Origin: Stentor coeruleus | Lineage: Eukaryota > Ciliophora > Heterotrichea > Heterotrichida > Stentoridae | DNA length: 63,699 nt | Reading direction: 5' to 3' | NCBI GenBank assembly: GCA_001970955.1 | Contig: MPUH01000346.1 | Coordinates: 1-63,699 of the forward strand | Shown here: positions 18,558 to 28,778 of the stretch, one piece after another | How the letters are laid out: every line of letters begins with the position of its first letter | Position numbering within the stretch: position 1 is the first letter of the stretch | Notes under the pieces: model-generated | The model's input: only the letters and a program-made list of their open reading frames with translations | Database searches by the model: none | What the model was told of the DNA's origin: nothing | Position numbers and translations under genes: made by a program

Positions 18558-19715
18558 CTATAACTTACTATTTGAAAGTACTGCAAGGACAGCTTTAAAT
18601 ATAGACACAGCTGAGTTATCAGCTTTATTATCAACTGAGTGTTTTTTTCTCCAAAGCCACTCCAATATATACTCCTGTAGAAAATTCCCAGCCCGATTCC
18701 TAGTTTTTATCTGATATTTCAGCCAAATAAATGCATTTTTCACATGTGAATGATGTATATGCGGATTTTTCGGGTCTATAAATCCTTGAGTTTTCTCATA
18801 AGTATAATGACAATACCCCAAATCTTCAAGTCGGCCATACCCCGCCCATTGCTTTGTTATAATAACTGTACCAGGTAAGCATAGTTTTTGTATAATAGGA
18901 ACGATTACCTCTTTTTTTCTTTCAGGTATATACTCCATATATGCTTGTTTTGTGACCCTTTCAATCATAACAAACACCCATTTTTTTACAGCTTTTGACT
19001 TTCCAATTTCGATTTTACGTTTAATAAAATCCATTTCGTTAATTTCGACCACTCCTGAAAATTGTGGTGGGGTTTTCGAATAATCTTCGCCTACTAATTG
19101 TCGGATTTTTCTAGACATTGTTGATGTGTAGGATTTAGACACTTCAAGGAGGTTAGAGATTTCTACGTCACGGAGGCCGAGGACCCAAAGGAAGATGAAT
19201 AAGAGGATTTTTTCTAAGGATAATGGACTGCCTTGGAAAAAAGTTGTGTTTTTGATTTTGTTACGAGTTTTGCAGATAAAACAATAGTAAACGTAGCTGG
19301 TATAAGTGAAATAAGTGATAGGCATTTCAGTCTGGCACTGTTTACAGGTTTGTGAAGTGCTGAGGAATTTTGATTGGACCATAAAGGCTACTGTTAGATC
19401 TTCACGGGTTATTATAGTAAAGAAATCTTGAGGAAGACTTACGGTTAAAAGATAGTCTACTAGGGGGATCCCTTTTTGTGGGGTGAATTTTTCTTCAGTA
19501 AAATTTTCAGTGTTGTTAACAAATTTGAGTTTTTCTTCAGTGACAGCAATAAGAGCTTTAAGTTTCTCAACTTTCATTTCTTTAGCTTTTCTTCTAATAC
19601 ATAACTTTTTGTTGAGATCTACTAAGCCTACAGAGAGTTCATGGTTGTTAGTACATGATTCGCAAGCTTCAATATCACTTGTATGGAAAGTACAACAGAG
19701 TAGAGGTAAATCCAT
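18558..19715 (-). CDS. ISXO2/Merlin-type transposase-like protein, probably inactive
   Basis: A 385-aa protein with the layout of ISXO2-like (IS1595/Merlin) transposases: a zinc ribbon with C124-x2-C127 and C145-x2-C148, a helix-turn-helix-like stretch (LRDVEISNLLEVSKSYTS), then a DDE-type RNase H-like domain from about 220. The catalytic acids are replaced: VEVDE becomes VEINE (N226), the TDxWxxY block becomes TKQWAGY (K288), and the NTIEGxW-type third position reads HSHVKNAF (K326). The frame is otherwise open with ATG and stop. It may be a domesticated protein or an element that has only just lost activity. I see no terminal inverted repeats close to the ends. The N-terminal 110 residues with CESC are unassigned. 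Confidence 0.82.
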   Translation of the reverse strand: MDLPLLCCTFHTSDIEACESCTNNHELSVGLVDLNKKLCIRRKAKEMKVEKLKALIAVTEEKLKFVNNTENFTEEKFTPQKGIPLVDYLLTVSLPQDFFTIITREDLTVAFMVQSKFLSTSQTCKQCQTEMPITYFTYTSYVYYCFICKTRNKIKNTTFFQGSPLSLEKILLFIFLWVLGLRDVEISNLLEVSKSYTSTMSRKIRQLVGEDYSKTPPQFSGVVEINEMDFIKRKIEIGKSKAVKKWVFVMIERVTKQAYMEYIPERKKEVIVPIIQKLCLPGTVIITKQWAGYGRLEDLGYCHYTYEKTQGFIDPKNPHIHHSHVKNAFIWLKYQIKTRNRAGNFLQEYILEWLWRKKHSVDNKADNSAVSIFKAVLAVLSNSKL

Positions 19716-19833
19716 TAGATTCTAATGCCACTTATTTATCAAATATGGGCACTTAAAAAATAATATTTCAAGGCTTTTAAAAATAAAGTCATAATAGTGC
19801 GCCTAATAAAAAAAGATATAATAAATTGTTATT

Positions 19834-20943
19834 TTACTGATTAGTTTTTTTCTTAGACTTCTTTTTCTTCTTCTTAATTTCAGTTTTAGGCCAAGTATCT
19901 TTAATTAGCAATTCCCCACCTCTTGGTAATTTCATCGGAGGAAATACTTCCTGAGTAAAATCACTAAAAACCAAACCACTTTCTAAAACTTTCAAAGGTA
20001 GCGACATATGTTTAGTTNCAGTTTTAGGCCAAGTATCTTTAATTAGCAATTCCCCACCTCTTGGTAATTTCATCGGAGGAAACACTTCCTGAGTAAAATC
20101 ACTAAAAACCAAACCACTTTCTAAAACTTTCAAAGGTAGCGACATATGTTTAGTAGCCAAACGTTTCTTAATCAACCCAATTTCTTTTAATTGTTCCCTT
20201 CTAATCATAGGAACTCTACATTCATATCTATCTACTGTTGTTGACCTATTTATACTTTCTCTATCTGTATAATTTGTATTACGTAAAGTTTCAGGACTAC
20301 CTCCAACAGAACTAGCTCTAAAGTCTATAATAATAGGATCACCTTGGGATTTTGAATAAGGTTGAAGTAAACGACGCGATCTAGCAGTTCTAACTGGAGC
20401 AGTTGTTGTAAAAAGATTGTCGTTACTTTGATTTGATTGAAAAGTTGTGGAGATTTCCTGCTCTAAATTAAGGGGTTTTGGGATTTTAGGCAGAATTTTA
20501 GTTTTTTTAGGTAAAACTGTACTTTCAATGTTCTGTAGGATTAGAGGATACTCGATTTCTGGCTTTAGCTGGACTAAAGGTGGGGGTTTTGGGACTTGGA
20601 TTGCCCGTTGGGACTTTTCTGCATACCATTTATATACTTTTTCCAAAAGGTAGGTCTTGATTTGCATGTCGGATGTGTATGTAACTTCATAAAGCAGAGC
20701 TTGCAGATTAAGATAAAAGTGTTCTTTCCATGCAACAGATTTTTCAGGGTGCAAATTTTGAAATTTCTGAGGTTTACTTTTTTCTTTAAAGTATAAGTCT
20801 AACTCATTTTTCAAATGCCGAAAAATCTTGTTGTTCTCCATAAGAGTGGAGCTGAAAATTCCTAAATCATTATTTTTTTGGCTGATCTCGATATCTTTTA
20901 GCTTAAAATTTGGTCCAAAAAGTTTTGCTAGTTGTTCGTTCAT
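19834..20943 (-). CDS. Uncharacterised protein with assembly-duplicated C-terminus
   Basis: Read from ATG 20943; the extra codon before it is GTG. The open frame gives 369 aa, but it includes an X at 20018 and a 46-residue near-perfect repeat (from KHMSLPLKVLESGLVFSDF to LLIKDTWPKT) made by a duplicated stretch at the N. Collapsing it gives about 323 aa. The N-terminal half is helical (about 1-120). The middle is Pro/Ser-rich. The C-terminus has a conserved-looking PPMKLPRGGELL motif and ends in a poly-Lys tail. No family recognised; a cytoskeletal or ciliary role is possible but not shown. Confidence 0.65.
   Translation of the reverse strand: MNEQLAKLFGPNFKLKDIEISQKNNDLGIFSSTLMENNKIFRHLKNELDLYFKEKSKPQKFQNLHPEKSVAWKEHFYLNLQALLYEVTYTSDMQIKTYLLEKVYKWYAEKSQRAIQVPKPPPLVQLKPEIEYPLILQNIESTVLPKKTKILPKIPKPLNLEQEISTTFQSNQSNDNLFTTTAPVRTARSRRLLQPYSKSQGDPIIIDFRASSVGGSPETLRNTNYTDRESINRSTTVDRYECRVPMIRREQLKEIGLIKKRLATKHMSLPLKVLESGLVFSDFTQEVFPPMKLPRGGELLIKDTWPKTXTKHMSLPLKVLESGLVFSDFTQEVFPPMKLPRGGELLIKDTWPKTEIKKKKKKSKKKTNQ
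19881..20154. other. Assembly-join duplication around N at 20018
   Basis: Copies 19881-20016 and 20019-20154 (136 nt) differ at about one base and flank a single N. The pattern recurs at six other N positions, so this is probably an unmerged contig overlap rather than a real repeat. It adds 46 codons in frame to the protein. Confidence 0.85.
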
Positions 20944-21347
20944 CACTTTTTATTAACAGTATATTGATTAGTTTAAATATTAGAAGATACTTATAAAAAT
21001 AAGCTGTATTATCATAAAAGATTTAAAATTTTCTTATAGTAATGCTACTTTTTACATTACTTTTCCATCTACTTCACTAAAATCATTATAAAAATATTTA
21101 ACAAAAATTATTAAGTTATTGCAAGATGCTAATCATTATATTGAAAAGAATAAAGTCAAAAAAACTATAAACGATACTTCAATGAGTTATACAAAACAGG
21201 GATAAAAAAATTATAATGGGATGATAAAATAAATAGCATAATTACTCCTCCTGAAACCTGTCAAAGAATGGTATTCATCTAAGGCATCATGATAACTAAA
21301 AATTTAAATAACCTATATCAGTGCATAGCTATAGCTAATATGGAATT
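20944..21347. other. Divergent intergenic region
   Basis: 404 bp of AT-rich sequence between the minus-strand gene and the ML-domain gene. It presumably holds both promoters. No ORF, RNA or repeat recognised. Confidence 0.4.
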
Positions 21348-21776
21348 ATGGTTATAATGAAATTAATATTTGTTGTATTATTTGCTTGTGCTTTAGCCAC
21401 TCAAGTTGATACAATAGACTATCTCTCACAGACTTCACTTGGGCAGACTTGTAAAAAAGACTCTGTTTTTGCTGTAAACAACTTCCAAGTCTCACCTTGG
21501 CCAGTGACTCCTGCAGTCCAGATGCAAATATCAATGGCTGGAACTTTTGATAAAGAAAGCTATATTGCATGTATTGAAGTCAGAACTAAATTTAATGGTG
21601 GAAAATGGGTCTACAAGTACTTTGATGTTGGTCAAAATTTCCCATATGGTGCTGCTTATACTTTTACTGCAGCTATATCTTCAGGAACAGCTGCTGGAGA
21701 ATATACTGAAGAAGTATCATTACAGAAGAAACAAGGTGACTCAGTTTCTTGCTGGACTTATACTTATCATATTTAG
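21348..21776 (+). CDS. ML-domain (NPC2/MD-2-like) secreted lipid-binding protein
   Basis: A 142-aa protein with a signal peptide (MKLIFVVLFACALA from residue 4). The mature chain matches the ML fold: a cysteine near the start (QTCKKDSVFAV), a SPWPVTPAVQMQISM strand pair, a central cysteine (YIACIEV), YTFTAAISSGTAAGEYTEEV, and a C-terminal CWTYTYHI. ML proteins bind lipids such as sterols or phospholipids, usually in lysosome-like or secreted compartments. A paralogue sits at 50989-51390 with the same TCK-x-A/S-F, PWP and terminal GCW/SCW features. A second possible ATG lies three codons in. The ligand cannot be told from sequence. Confidence 0.8.
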   Translation: MVIMKLIFVVLFACALATQVDTIDYLSQTSLGQTCKKDSVFAVNNFQVSPWPVTPAVQMQISMAGTFDKESYIACIEVRTKFNGGKWVYKYFDVGQNFPYGAAYTFTAAISSGTAAGEYTEEVSLQKKQGDSVSCWTYTYHI

Positions 21777-22209
21777 ATAGTATAACTAAATAGATTTAGA
21801 AGCATTACCTGTCTATAATTATTATATTATAAAAAAATAATGCTGTTTGTAATGTGTGCATTTTTTCACCTAAAATTCATATCTAAATATTAAATAAATC
21901 ATGATGGCAAATGATGACGACAAAAAGACTGATAGGAAAATCAATCCCAACCTCCATTGGTCTCTTATATCAATTCACATTCATATTTTAGCATTTACCA
22001 TTGTCAGCTTCCAACTTTTGCTGAAAACATGCCTTAATTATCAATATGCCATAATTTAATCTGTTCATTTAACAACAAAAAATAATTATCTGTGCTTTCT
22101 GTGCAATGGATTAATCATGGCAAAAGAGCTATTATATGATGTGAATCAGGGGAATTCTTATTATGGAGTAGGATACATTTAAGTATGAAAATTTGATTCA
22201 GGTAAATTA
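21777..22209. other. Spacer before the WDR33 pseudogene
   Basis: About 430 bp with stops in all frames. Its right part may hold the unrecognisable N-terminal portion of the decayed WDR33-like gene, but I could not align it. Confidence 0.3.
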
Positions 22210-22945
22210 AGATGGAGTTAAGGCTATGAAATGGATTTAAAACTATCAGTTTATGATAAGTGGGGATAAGATTGAGTATATAATTGTCTCAAAAAAACAA
22301 TGTGAAAGCAATAGAGCAGGTTAAAGTGCATGAGGAGTCGATTAGGGATTTGATCTTTTCTCCTGGGATGGAATCAAATTCGCCTCTCATGTCCGATGAT
22401 AAACTGGGAAAAATATGGGACTATGCTAGTATGAGTATTGAAAGAGAACTCTCTGGTCACGATTGGAACTTAAAATGCTGAGATGGCACCCTTATAAATC
22501 TTTAGTAGCAACAGATAGTAAAGATAGTCTTGTCAAGCTTTGGATCCTAAAAGCTCAAGAGAACTTTGCAGTATTCATACGCATAATAATGCTGTAACAA
22601 AAGTTAAAGGTCAATTAATGTGAATTATCTTTTAACTGGGTCTAGAGATACATTGATTAAATTATATGATTTAAGAATAATGAAGCAGTTTCAAGAATTC
22701 AGACAACATTCTAAAAAAGTTAGTAGCTTATCTTGGCATCCTTTTCATGAGAAGCTTTTTGTTAGTGGGAGTTTTGATGGAAGTTTAGGCTTTTGGATTA
22801 TTAGATATGATGAATGTGCATGATTTATGGCTAATGACCATAGTAGGATTATAAGAGATACAGCTTAGCATTCGCTTTGCCATATGCTAGCGACAGGTAA
22901 CAAGGATAGTTTTACAAAGTTTTGGAATTGTGTTTTGATAAATAT
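22210..22945 (+). pseudogene. WDR33/Pfs2 (cleavage-polyadenylation WD40) pseudogene
   Basis: Pieces in three plus-strand frames line up in order with the WD40 domain of WDR33 (yeast Pfs2), the AAUAAA-binding subunit of the mRNA 3'-end processing complex. Recognisable parts: VKAMKW then QFMISGD near 22217-22260; VHEESIRDLIFSP and LGKIWDY at 22330-22430; LSGHDWNLKC then, after a frameshift at about 22479, LRWHPYKSLVATDSKD; a further shift to VKLWDPKSSRELCSIHTHNN; LLTGSRDTLIKLYDLR and LSWHPFHEKLFVSGSFDGS at 22626-22790; and, after stops, HMLATGNKDSFTKFWN. At least three frameshifts and three in-frame stops make it non-functional, and no 15-nt intron repairs them. The working copy must be elsewhere. 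Confidence 0.82.
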
Positions 22946-23151
22946 CTAAGCTTTATTTTAGAATGCTGGATTTTGTATGCTTTTATTATTGATGTGATCA
23001 GGAATCAAGGAGTAAAATTTTATAGATTCCGTAGAAAAAGTGATTGCATTTGTAGCAGTTATAAGTTTAAAAAAAAAAATCAATATATACAGCAAACCTA
23101 AAACCGTCCACATACAAACTTTATTCTAAGCTTGAAATCTATAAAATTATG

Positions 23152-24057
23152 TTAATTATGTATATTTATCTTATTAACAAGTTCTTTATTTTCCAATCGA
23201 AGAGTAGGAATCGCCTTTTTCCTTGCAAAGTAGCAAGGTGTCATAGGTTTCAATACTGGCATATGTTTTGGTCTCTCTGCATTATGTATAAAAACATCAG
23301 GAAGGTCTTTACATTTTTCAGGGTCATTCAATAAAGCTACTAAATCGGAATAATCTTCAGCTGATACAATGCATTTTATTGGACTAACACTTAATGATCC
23401 CATAACAGGAGAATTGGAAAATTTGCTACTAAAAGATAATAAACCAGGTGAAATCATAGGAGATCTAATCAAACTCTGCTCAGACTTCTTAGATAACCCA
23501 TCGAATTTCTCAGTAAAATTACACACTTTTAAATTCACTTCCTGTTTTTCATTTCCTTCTTCTGACTTAATCTGTCTTCCATCTATCAAACTGATTTCTT
23601 TGACTTCCTCACATTCCTTTTGCACCTCCAACGGAGGAGATTTTTTATTGATAAATCCATCATCAGCCCTATGGATAAATAAATGAGCTGCAGTATTAAT
23701 AGGCAGCTCTCTAAAAGTATTAGGTCTAGATAAAGAAGTTTCAATAGAATTAGATATATCTGGTTTAACAGCATTTTTGTGATGAGAGAATATTGAAGGG
23801 AGGAATTTATTCACATGAGGAGTTCTTCGTGAAGAGGTTACAATATTAGACTTATAAGTATTTGGTTGAACAAGTTTTTGAGTTTTGATAAATGATAAGT
23901 CCATTAAAGGGTTGCTTACTGGAGGTTGGGATATGCTTTGAATAGACAGGTTTCTAGGACTAGACACTTCTTGGATTTGCTCGTTTGAAGAACTTTTTGA
24001 CTTTTTTCTACGAAAAAACCCGAAACAAGTGCAGGTTATGCTTTTCTTAGATTCCAT
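23152..24057 (-). CDS. Disordered protein with Cys/basic N-terminus, unknown
   Basis: About 301 aa from ATG 24057 (MESKKSITCTCFGFFRRKKS). An upstream in-frame ATG at 24111 would add 18 residues that look like translated AT-rich leader, so I prefer the inner start; this is not certain. The N-terminus has CTCFGFF followed by RRKKSK, which could be a lipid-modified or membrane-surface motif, but this is speculation. The rest is Ser/Pro/Lys-rich and probably disordered, with a few ordered patches (VSAEDYSDLVALLNDPEK; MPVLKPMTPCYFARKKAIP near the end). No domain is recognised. Stop codon at 23152. Confidence 0.62.
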   Translation of the reverse strand: MESKKSITCTCFGFFRRKKSKSSSNEQIQEVSSPRNLSIQSISQPPVSNPLMDLSFIKTQKLVQPNTYKSNIVTSSRRTPHVNKFLPSIFSHHKNAVKPDISNSIETSLSRPNTFRELPINTAAHLFIHRADDGFINKKSPPLEVQKECEEVKEISLIDGRQIKSEEGNEKQEVNLKVCNFTEKFDGLSKKSEQSLIRSPMISPGLLSFSSKFSNSPVMGSLSVSPIKCIVSAEDYSDLVALLNDPEKCKDLPDVFIHNAERPKHMPVLKPMTPCYFARKKAIPTLRLENKELVNKINIHN

Positions 24058-25397
24058 AAATTTATATTTTATGAAGATGAAGTTTATGATTTTTTGAATG
24101 GAATTTGGCATTAGGGAAGGTTTTTTTTAATGTTTTGAATATAAAGTAAATAAATGTGTGGATTAAAAAGATAAGCATGATTTGGAAGAGTTTTGATATA
24201 GATTTGGATTGGGATAAAGGAAAATTTGTTGAATAAATTTAATATGAGGAAGATAAGAAATATTGGTTTGAATAAAGGTAGAGATGTTGGAATTAGGATA
24301 GTTAAAGATAAAATTTATTGGGAGATGTTCTGATTGAAGTTATTGTTGAAGATGGGATTTTTGTGAATAATTAGGAAAGTTCAGTGTTTTTGAGACTTTA
24401 AAGGTTATTTTAAGAAATGCTTTAGAGCAAAGCAAAAATTTATAGATGATTTGTAGTATCAGTTTTTATATGTTTAGGATTTCAATAAGTTTAAATTGTA
24501 TTAGAGCTTGAAGTTTGATAGAATGAATGCATTATAATATTTTTATATGAATTATTGTTAATTTAATGAATTTCTCTAATAAAGTCTAAACCATTATCTA
24601 CCAAGAAACTTCTGATAGATATTAATCAAAGCTTTAGAAAATTTATTTTTCAGATACCTTATAGTATTAACAAGTAGTAAAATAAACTCTGTCTGCTGGA
24701 TTGGTTGAGGATTTTTAGCACTAGAATTTATAGTGGAATAGTGCTAAGGTAAGTACATGAATGCTGTAAATAACATAAATAATTTATATAACATAAATAA
24801 TTTATATAACATAAAGCTATAGATTAAAGTATGTGCACAAAAGTATAGGCTAATAGAATATAAGATCTAAATTTTTATAGTATCAATGGAATATAACAGG
24901 CAAAAATTGTTTTAAGATAAAGCTAATTGGCAGCCTAATTAAAGATTAAATTAAAATAACTTATAGTACAAGAAAACTAATAATCACATTAAAAATGTGG
25001 CAACACCCAATTAACAATAAACATTAAGCATAGGAATAATAATTTATATGCACTGATTATTATATATTAATTTATTATAGCAAAGCACACATTGTCATTA
25101 AATTAAAGCTAGAATTATCCAATCATTTAACTTTAAATTATTACAAAATCTTAAACAGAAAATTACAATTACAAATAAAATCCAATAATCATAAACAAAT
25201 TTATGCACTTAAAACTATAGTAAAATATATTAAATATCATTAACAACCATCTCAATCCTCAAATATATCTTTAAAAAAATCATAAAACTTTATTCTAATA
25301 ATCTAAATAAATTTCCTTAAGAAGCATCATCAGCATTTAAAATCCCTAAAATATCATATATAATAATCCTAAATTATATCATAATTAAATACAACCC
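24058..25397. other. Long AT-rich spacer with small repeats and a hairpin
   Basis: 1340 bp without a gene. It holds an 18-nt unit repeated from 24771 to 24815 (two full copies and a part) and an inverted repeat with 9-bp perfect arms (TTAGCACTA at 24715-24723, TAGTGCTAA at 24739-24747, loop 15 nt). Stops are dense in every frame. I see no tRNA or protein remnant. Confidence 0.5.
24715..24747. repeat. Inverted repeat, possible hairpin
   Basis: Perfect 9-bp arms with a 15-nt loop in a noncoding region. It could form an RNA or DNA hairpin; chance is also plausible in 1.3 kb of AT-rich spacer, though the arms contain G/C. Confidence 0.5.
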
Positions 25398-26069
25398 TCA
25401 CTGGGGTATCAATATTTTTAAGCTTTTAGTAAACTCTGATTTACACCTTGTATGACCTATTCTACTTTTATAGCTTTTCGAAGAAGCTAAAAACTTCTTC
25501 TGTTGTTGAATATTCACAGGTATCACTTTGCTTCTATCTGTAAGTATTTTTGTATTATTCTTTGAGCTTTTCAAATTATCATTCTGGGTCACTAAGTCTA
25601 GTTCAAGGAAAAAATTCTTTTTTGCAGGCTCAGCACTACTTCTTTTACCTTCATATTTTTGTTTAAATTGCTCAATTATCCTTTCTTGCTGTAACACTCT
25701 GAGTCTTAAATCTCGAACTTCTCCCTTTTGAGTTGTTATGACTGTGTTAAGTTCTTCCATAATATTTTTCTGAGACTCAATCTCTAATCTTAATTGATAA
25801 TGCTTTGCTATATGCGATCTTATGTCTGCTTCTAATTTAGTGATAATAGATTCAAACTGCATATTTCTTTGTACAAGTTCAGTGGATTCAGAGTTTTTAA
25901 CCTGGTTTTTAAATTCCAATAATCCTCCTATAAATATACGAAAATGCTTATAAAGTTTTTCACGGTCCATTTTCTTGATGGATTCATAATCGTCGTTGTT
26001 AATTTCTTCTTTCTCAATCTCACAGTTTCTAGAGTAACACTCCCAAAAAAGCTTATGAAATCTGTCCAT
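25398..26069 (-). CDS. Coiled-coil protein (paralogue of 10904-11665)
   Basis: A 223-aa protein from ATG 26069. Helical N-terminus (about 1-65) with two cysteines, then a coiled coil at about 70-140 (LEADIRSHIAKHYQLRLEIE and following heptads), then a basic tail (SYKSRIGHTRCKSEF). It resembles the 253-aa protein at 10904-11665 in size, layout and the LE-x2-IR-x-HI-x3-QL-x-L core; the segment EQFKQKYEGK also recalls EFFKQKYEES there. No known domain. A structural or adaptor role is inference from the coiled coil. Confidence 0.7.
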   Translation of the reverse strand: MDRFHKLFWECYSRNCEIEKEEINNDDYESIKKMDREKLYKHFRIFIGGLLEFKNQVKNSESTELVQRNMQFESIITKLEADIRSHIAKHYQLRLEIESQKNIMEELNTVITTQKGEVRDLRLRVLQQERIIEQFKQKYEGKRSSAEPAKKNFFLELDLVTQNDNLKSSKNNTKILTDRSKVIPVNIQQQKKFLASSKSYKSRIGHTRCKSEFTKSLKILIPQ

Positions 26070-26963
26070 TACTATAATAGAACTATAACGATTAGCACAA
26101 TTTTTAATATATTTTTGTATATGCTAGGAAAGTTGATGAAGTTATAGATTTAGCAAAATGTTTTTAGATGTTAAAAATAAGAAATAGAAGATTTACAGAA
26201 TGTTTATGGATGTAGTATATAAGATTTTTATTGAATTTATGATAATATTTCAGGTTTTAGAGTAATAATTCAAAGTTTAGGATTTATTTATTTTGGTTTA
26301 GGCTTGATAGAATTTTTAGGGGTATAAATTATATCAATAGGTATTTGGGCCGATTATATAATAAAAACACATAGATTATATGTAAATATTTATTTGATAG
26401 ATGATATATAATATTATATATATAGGTAAAATACTACCTTCATTGTAATATTCTTATATACAGTTGTCATATAACTTATCATCAATAATTTCAATACTAA
26501 AGTTATTTCTATAAAAAATTATATTAGAGCTTTGAAAAGGCTGAATAAGTTGTTTTTCACAAAGAATATATGATAGTATCATCAATGTGATGAAAGGCGT
26601 GACATTTTTTAATATTTTTTATAAACAATATCATATATATATTATATTATTTTAACCCTGTTTCCACATACCTTTATTATCTCCTTTTATTCAAAATCCT
26701 TTATTTCATTCTATCTAATAGCTTACACAAAATTTGGCAATTTTCTCTGTAATTTATAACATAAATAACAGTATCTTATTTAAAAATCCATAAAATTTAA
26801 TTTCTAAATAGATAATTTTCCAGTAAAAATTCCATGATTAATCCTGCAGATATTTTTTACTAAAAAAACTAAACCATAAACAGCCATTCAAAAATATGCA
26901 AATTTATTCTAATATAAATTTTTTTTTAAAAACCTAAAGTTTTTCCATTATTATATCTAATCT
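26070..26963. other. Intergenic spacer
   Basis: 894 bp, very AT-rich, between two minus-strand genes. Nothing recognised on either strand. Confidence 0.4.
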
Positions 26964-28778
26964 CTAGCACAATTCTTTCGGTGCATAAACAAGATCTCTA
27001 GTCAAATCTCTATACAAAAATTTCTTTTCTCTTTCATCTTGTTCAACCTTTTGCCTATTGGCTATATTCTTCAATTCATAGAATCTATCCATACCTTTAA
27101 CTTCCACATGGCATTCTGACTTCATTCTCGCTAGTCCTTGAGGTCTAAAAGTACAGTTACTAGAAATTTGTATTTCTTTTTCCTGTTTTTTAGCATTTAA
27201 AACCTGTTCTTTTTCTTTTCGAGCTTTTTCAATATCCCCTAATATATCTCCACTTTGTTTATATCTTGATATTATAGGCTGAGCATTATAATCTTTATAT
27301 TGCATTCCAGCAACACATATTGGAACCCCTTTACCATTATTTGCTTGTGGGGTTTTATCGGAAACCATCATAGAATATCTTTTTGATGGGTTGATTTTAG
27401 GACTGAAACTACAGATTTTTTGTATTTCTGCAACTGAAGCTTCAGCTTTGATTTTCTTTTTAATTTTTAGTTCTTCGTGATATGTTGATAGATTTGCTGT
27501 CCCGGCCATTTGGCGGCTTATGTTATTGATTTCTGGTTCAAAAGTAAATTTTTCATAGTGCTCGTTTGAGATTTGCTCTTTAAGTTGAAGTTTTATCGCC
27601 TGAGCTTCAGGACCGATTCTTTTAATTTTGTCTGTTATGGTTTCTTGACTATAATTTCGTTTGAATTTTGCTATGAGGTTAGAGTTTTTATTGATACTAG
27701 GCTTAAATGTTAGATTTAGGTCTTGAATTAGTGTTTTAGCTAATTCTTCCTATTTAGATAATACTTTTTTTTTTTGACATTTTGTTTGATGTTCTTGTTG
27801 ACGGTTTATAAACTCTTTTGTATTGCCAGGCTTTGAAGATGCTGAAATGAAAGTTTGACAAGTTTCGGAAAGATCTTTGATTTGGCTAGATGTACGAGAT
27901 AGACGATCCATAATATTGCCTTGTTTCTTGCTTTCTGCAATTCTTCTAGAGTTTTGGTTTATACTCGGTTGGAAAGTTACACCTTCACGTTTTTCACTTT
28001 TTTCTTTTTCTAACTGCCTTAAAGCATTTTTTTTCTGCTGAACTTCGTATATTCTCTGATACAGAGGGGCCTGGGTTTTCTTAGTACCTATTAAAACAGC
28101 TACAGATTGAGTAATTTGTGGACTGAATGGATAAGCACTAGCTTCAATTTCATCTTTTTCCCTTTTTTCCTGTTCTCTTTTGATTTTGATGCTTTCGTTA
28201 TGGTTATATAAACGTTCATCTACTGTGATCTGACTTGTACTTAAGCTTCTATAACTGTTGATATTTGGACGAAAACTACAGTTTTTACTGTTGTCTTCTT
28301 CTTTAGTCCATTTTTGTTTTTCCCTATGCTCTACGATTTCATTTCTTGATCTTGTCAGTCTTTTAAACCATTCTTCACGGTCGAGTTTTCTCTCAGTATT
28401 GTCTTTATTCTTCCCATGCGGGGTTTTGTTTATTGTAGGTCTGAAAGTGCACTCCTGTTTAAATTTTTCTTCGTTTTCTTTAATCAATTTCTCTTTTGTT
28501 CTTTGATGGATAGGTGGAGCGCTAGAAGACCTTTGTGTTGAAGAGCCTTTGCATTGGTCTTCCTGCTTTGTAGGCACTTTCATATAATTCTCGTATATGT
28601 GGTTTAGCTGCTCAAAGTCAGGCTTTTTTAGTTGGTTATGAGGAATTTCAGTTGGCTCATCAGAAGGTATGACTGTGTTTTCTAAAGGCTTATTTTTTTT
28701 GTTTAAAGCTTGTTCGAGTAGTTGCCTAGTTGAAGACAGCTTTTCACGAACTGCTGTTGATGAAAGTTCTGAATGCAT
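26964..28778 (-). CDS. F-x-P-x-I repeat coiled-coil protein (two exons)
   Basis: Two open frames (28778-27750 and 27749-26964) are one gene joined by a 15-nt intron at 27750-27764. The spliced protein is 599 aa. It carries a recurring motif, F-x-P-x-I often followed by N and a basic or Ser-rich stretch, at residues about 112 (CTFRPTIN), 169 (CSFRPNIN), 218 (PFSPQIT), 269 (VTFQPSIN), 353 (LTFKPSIN), 408 (FTFEPEIN) and 453 (CSFSPKIN), with a shortened one near 536 (CTFRPQ). Spacing is about 45-85 residues, filled with charged helices. Such repeats occur in ciliate and flagellate cytoskeletal proteins; binding along a regular filament such as a microtubule is a reasonable inference. The internal ATG at 27509 is not the start. 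Confidence 0.85.
27750..27764 (-). other. 15-nt intron in F-x-P-x-I repeat gene
   Basis: Sense gtattatctaaatag, phase 0, ending in an in-frame TAG. Removing it joins CQKKK to EELAK and continues the repeat array. GTA, A10 and AG are conserved. Confidence 0.92.

Noticed and set aside
19881-20154. Genuine 46-residue protein repeat
   Set aside because: The copies flank an N and are almost identical at DNA level, as at six other sites; assembly overlap is the simpler reading.
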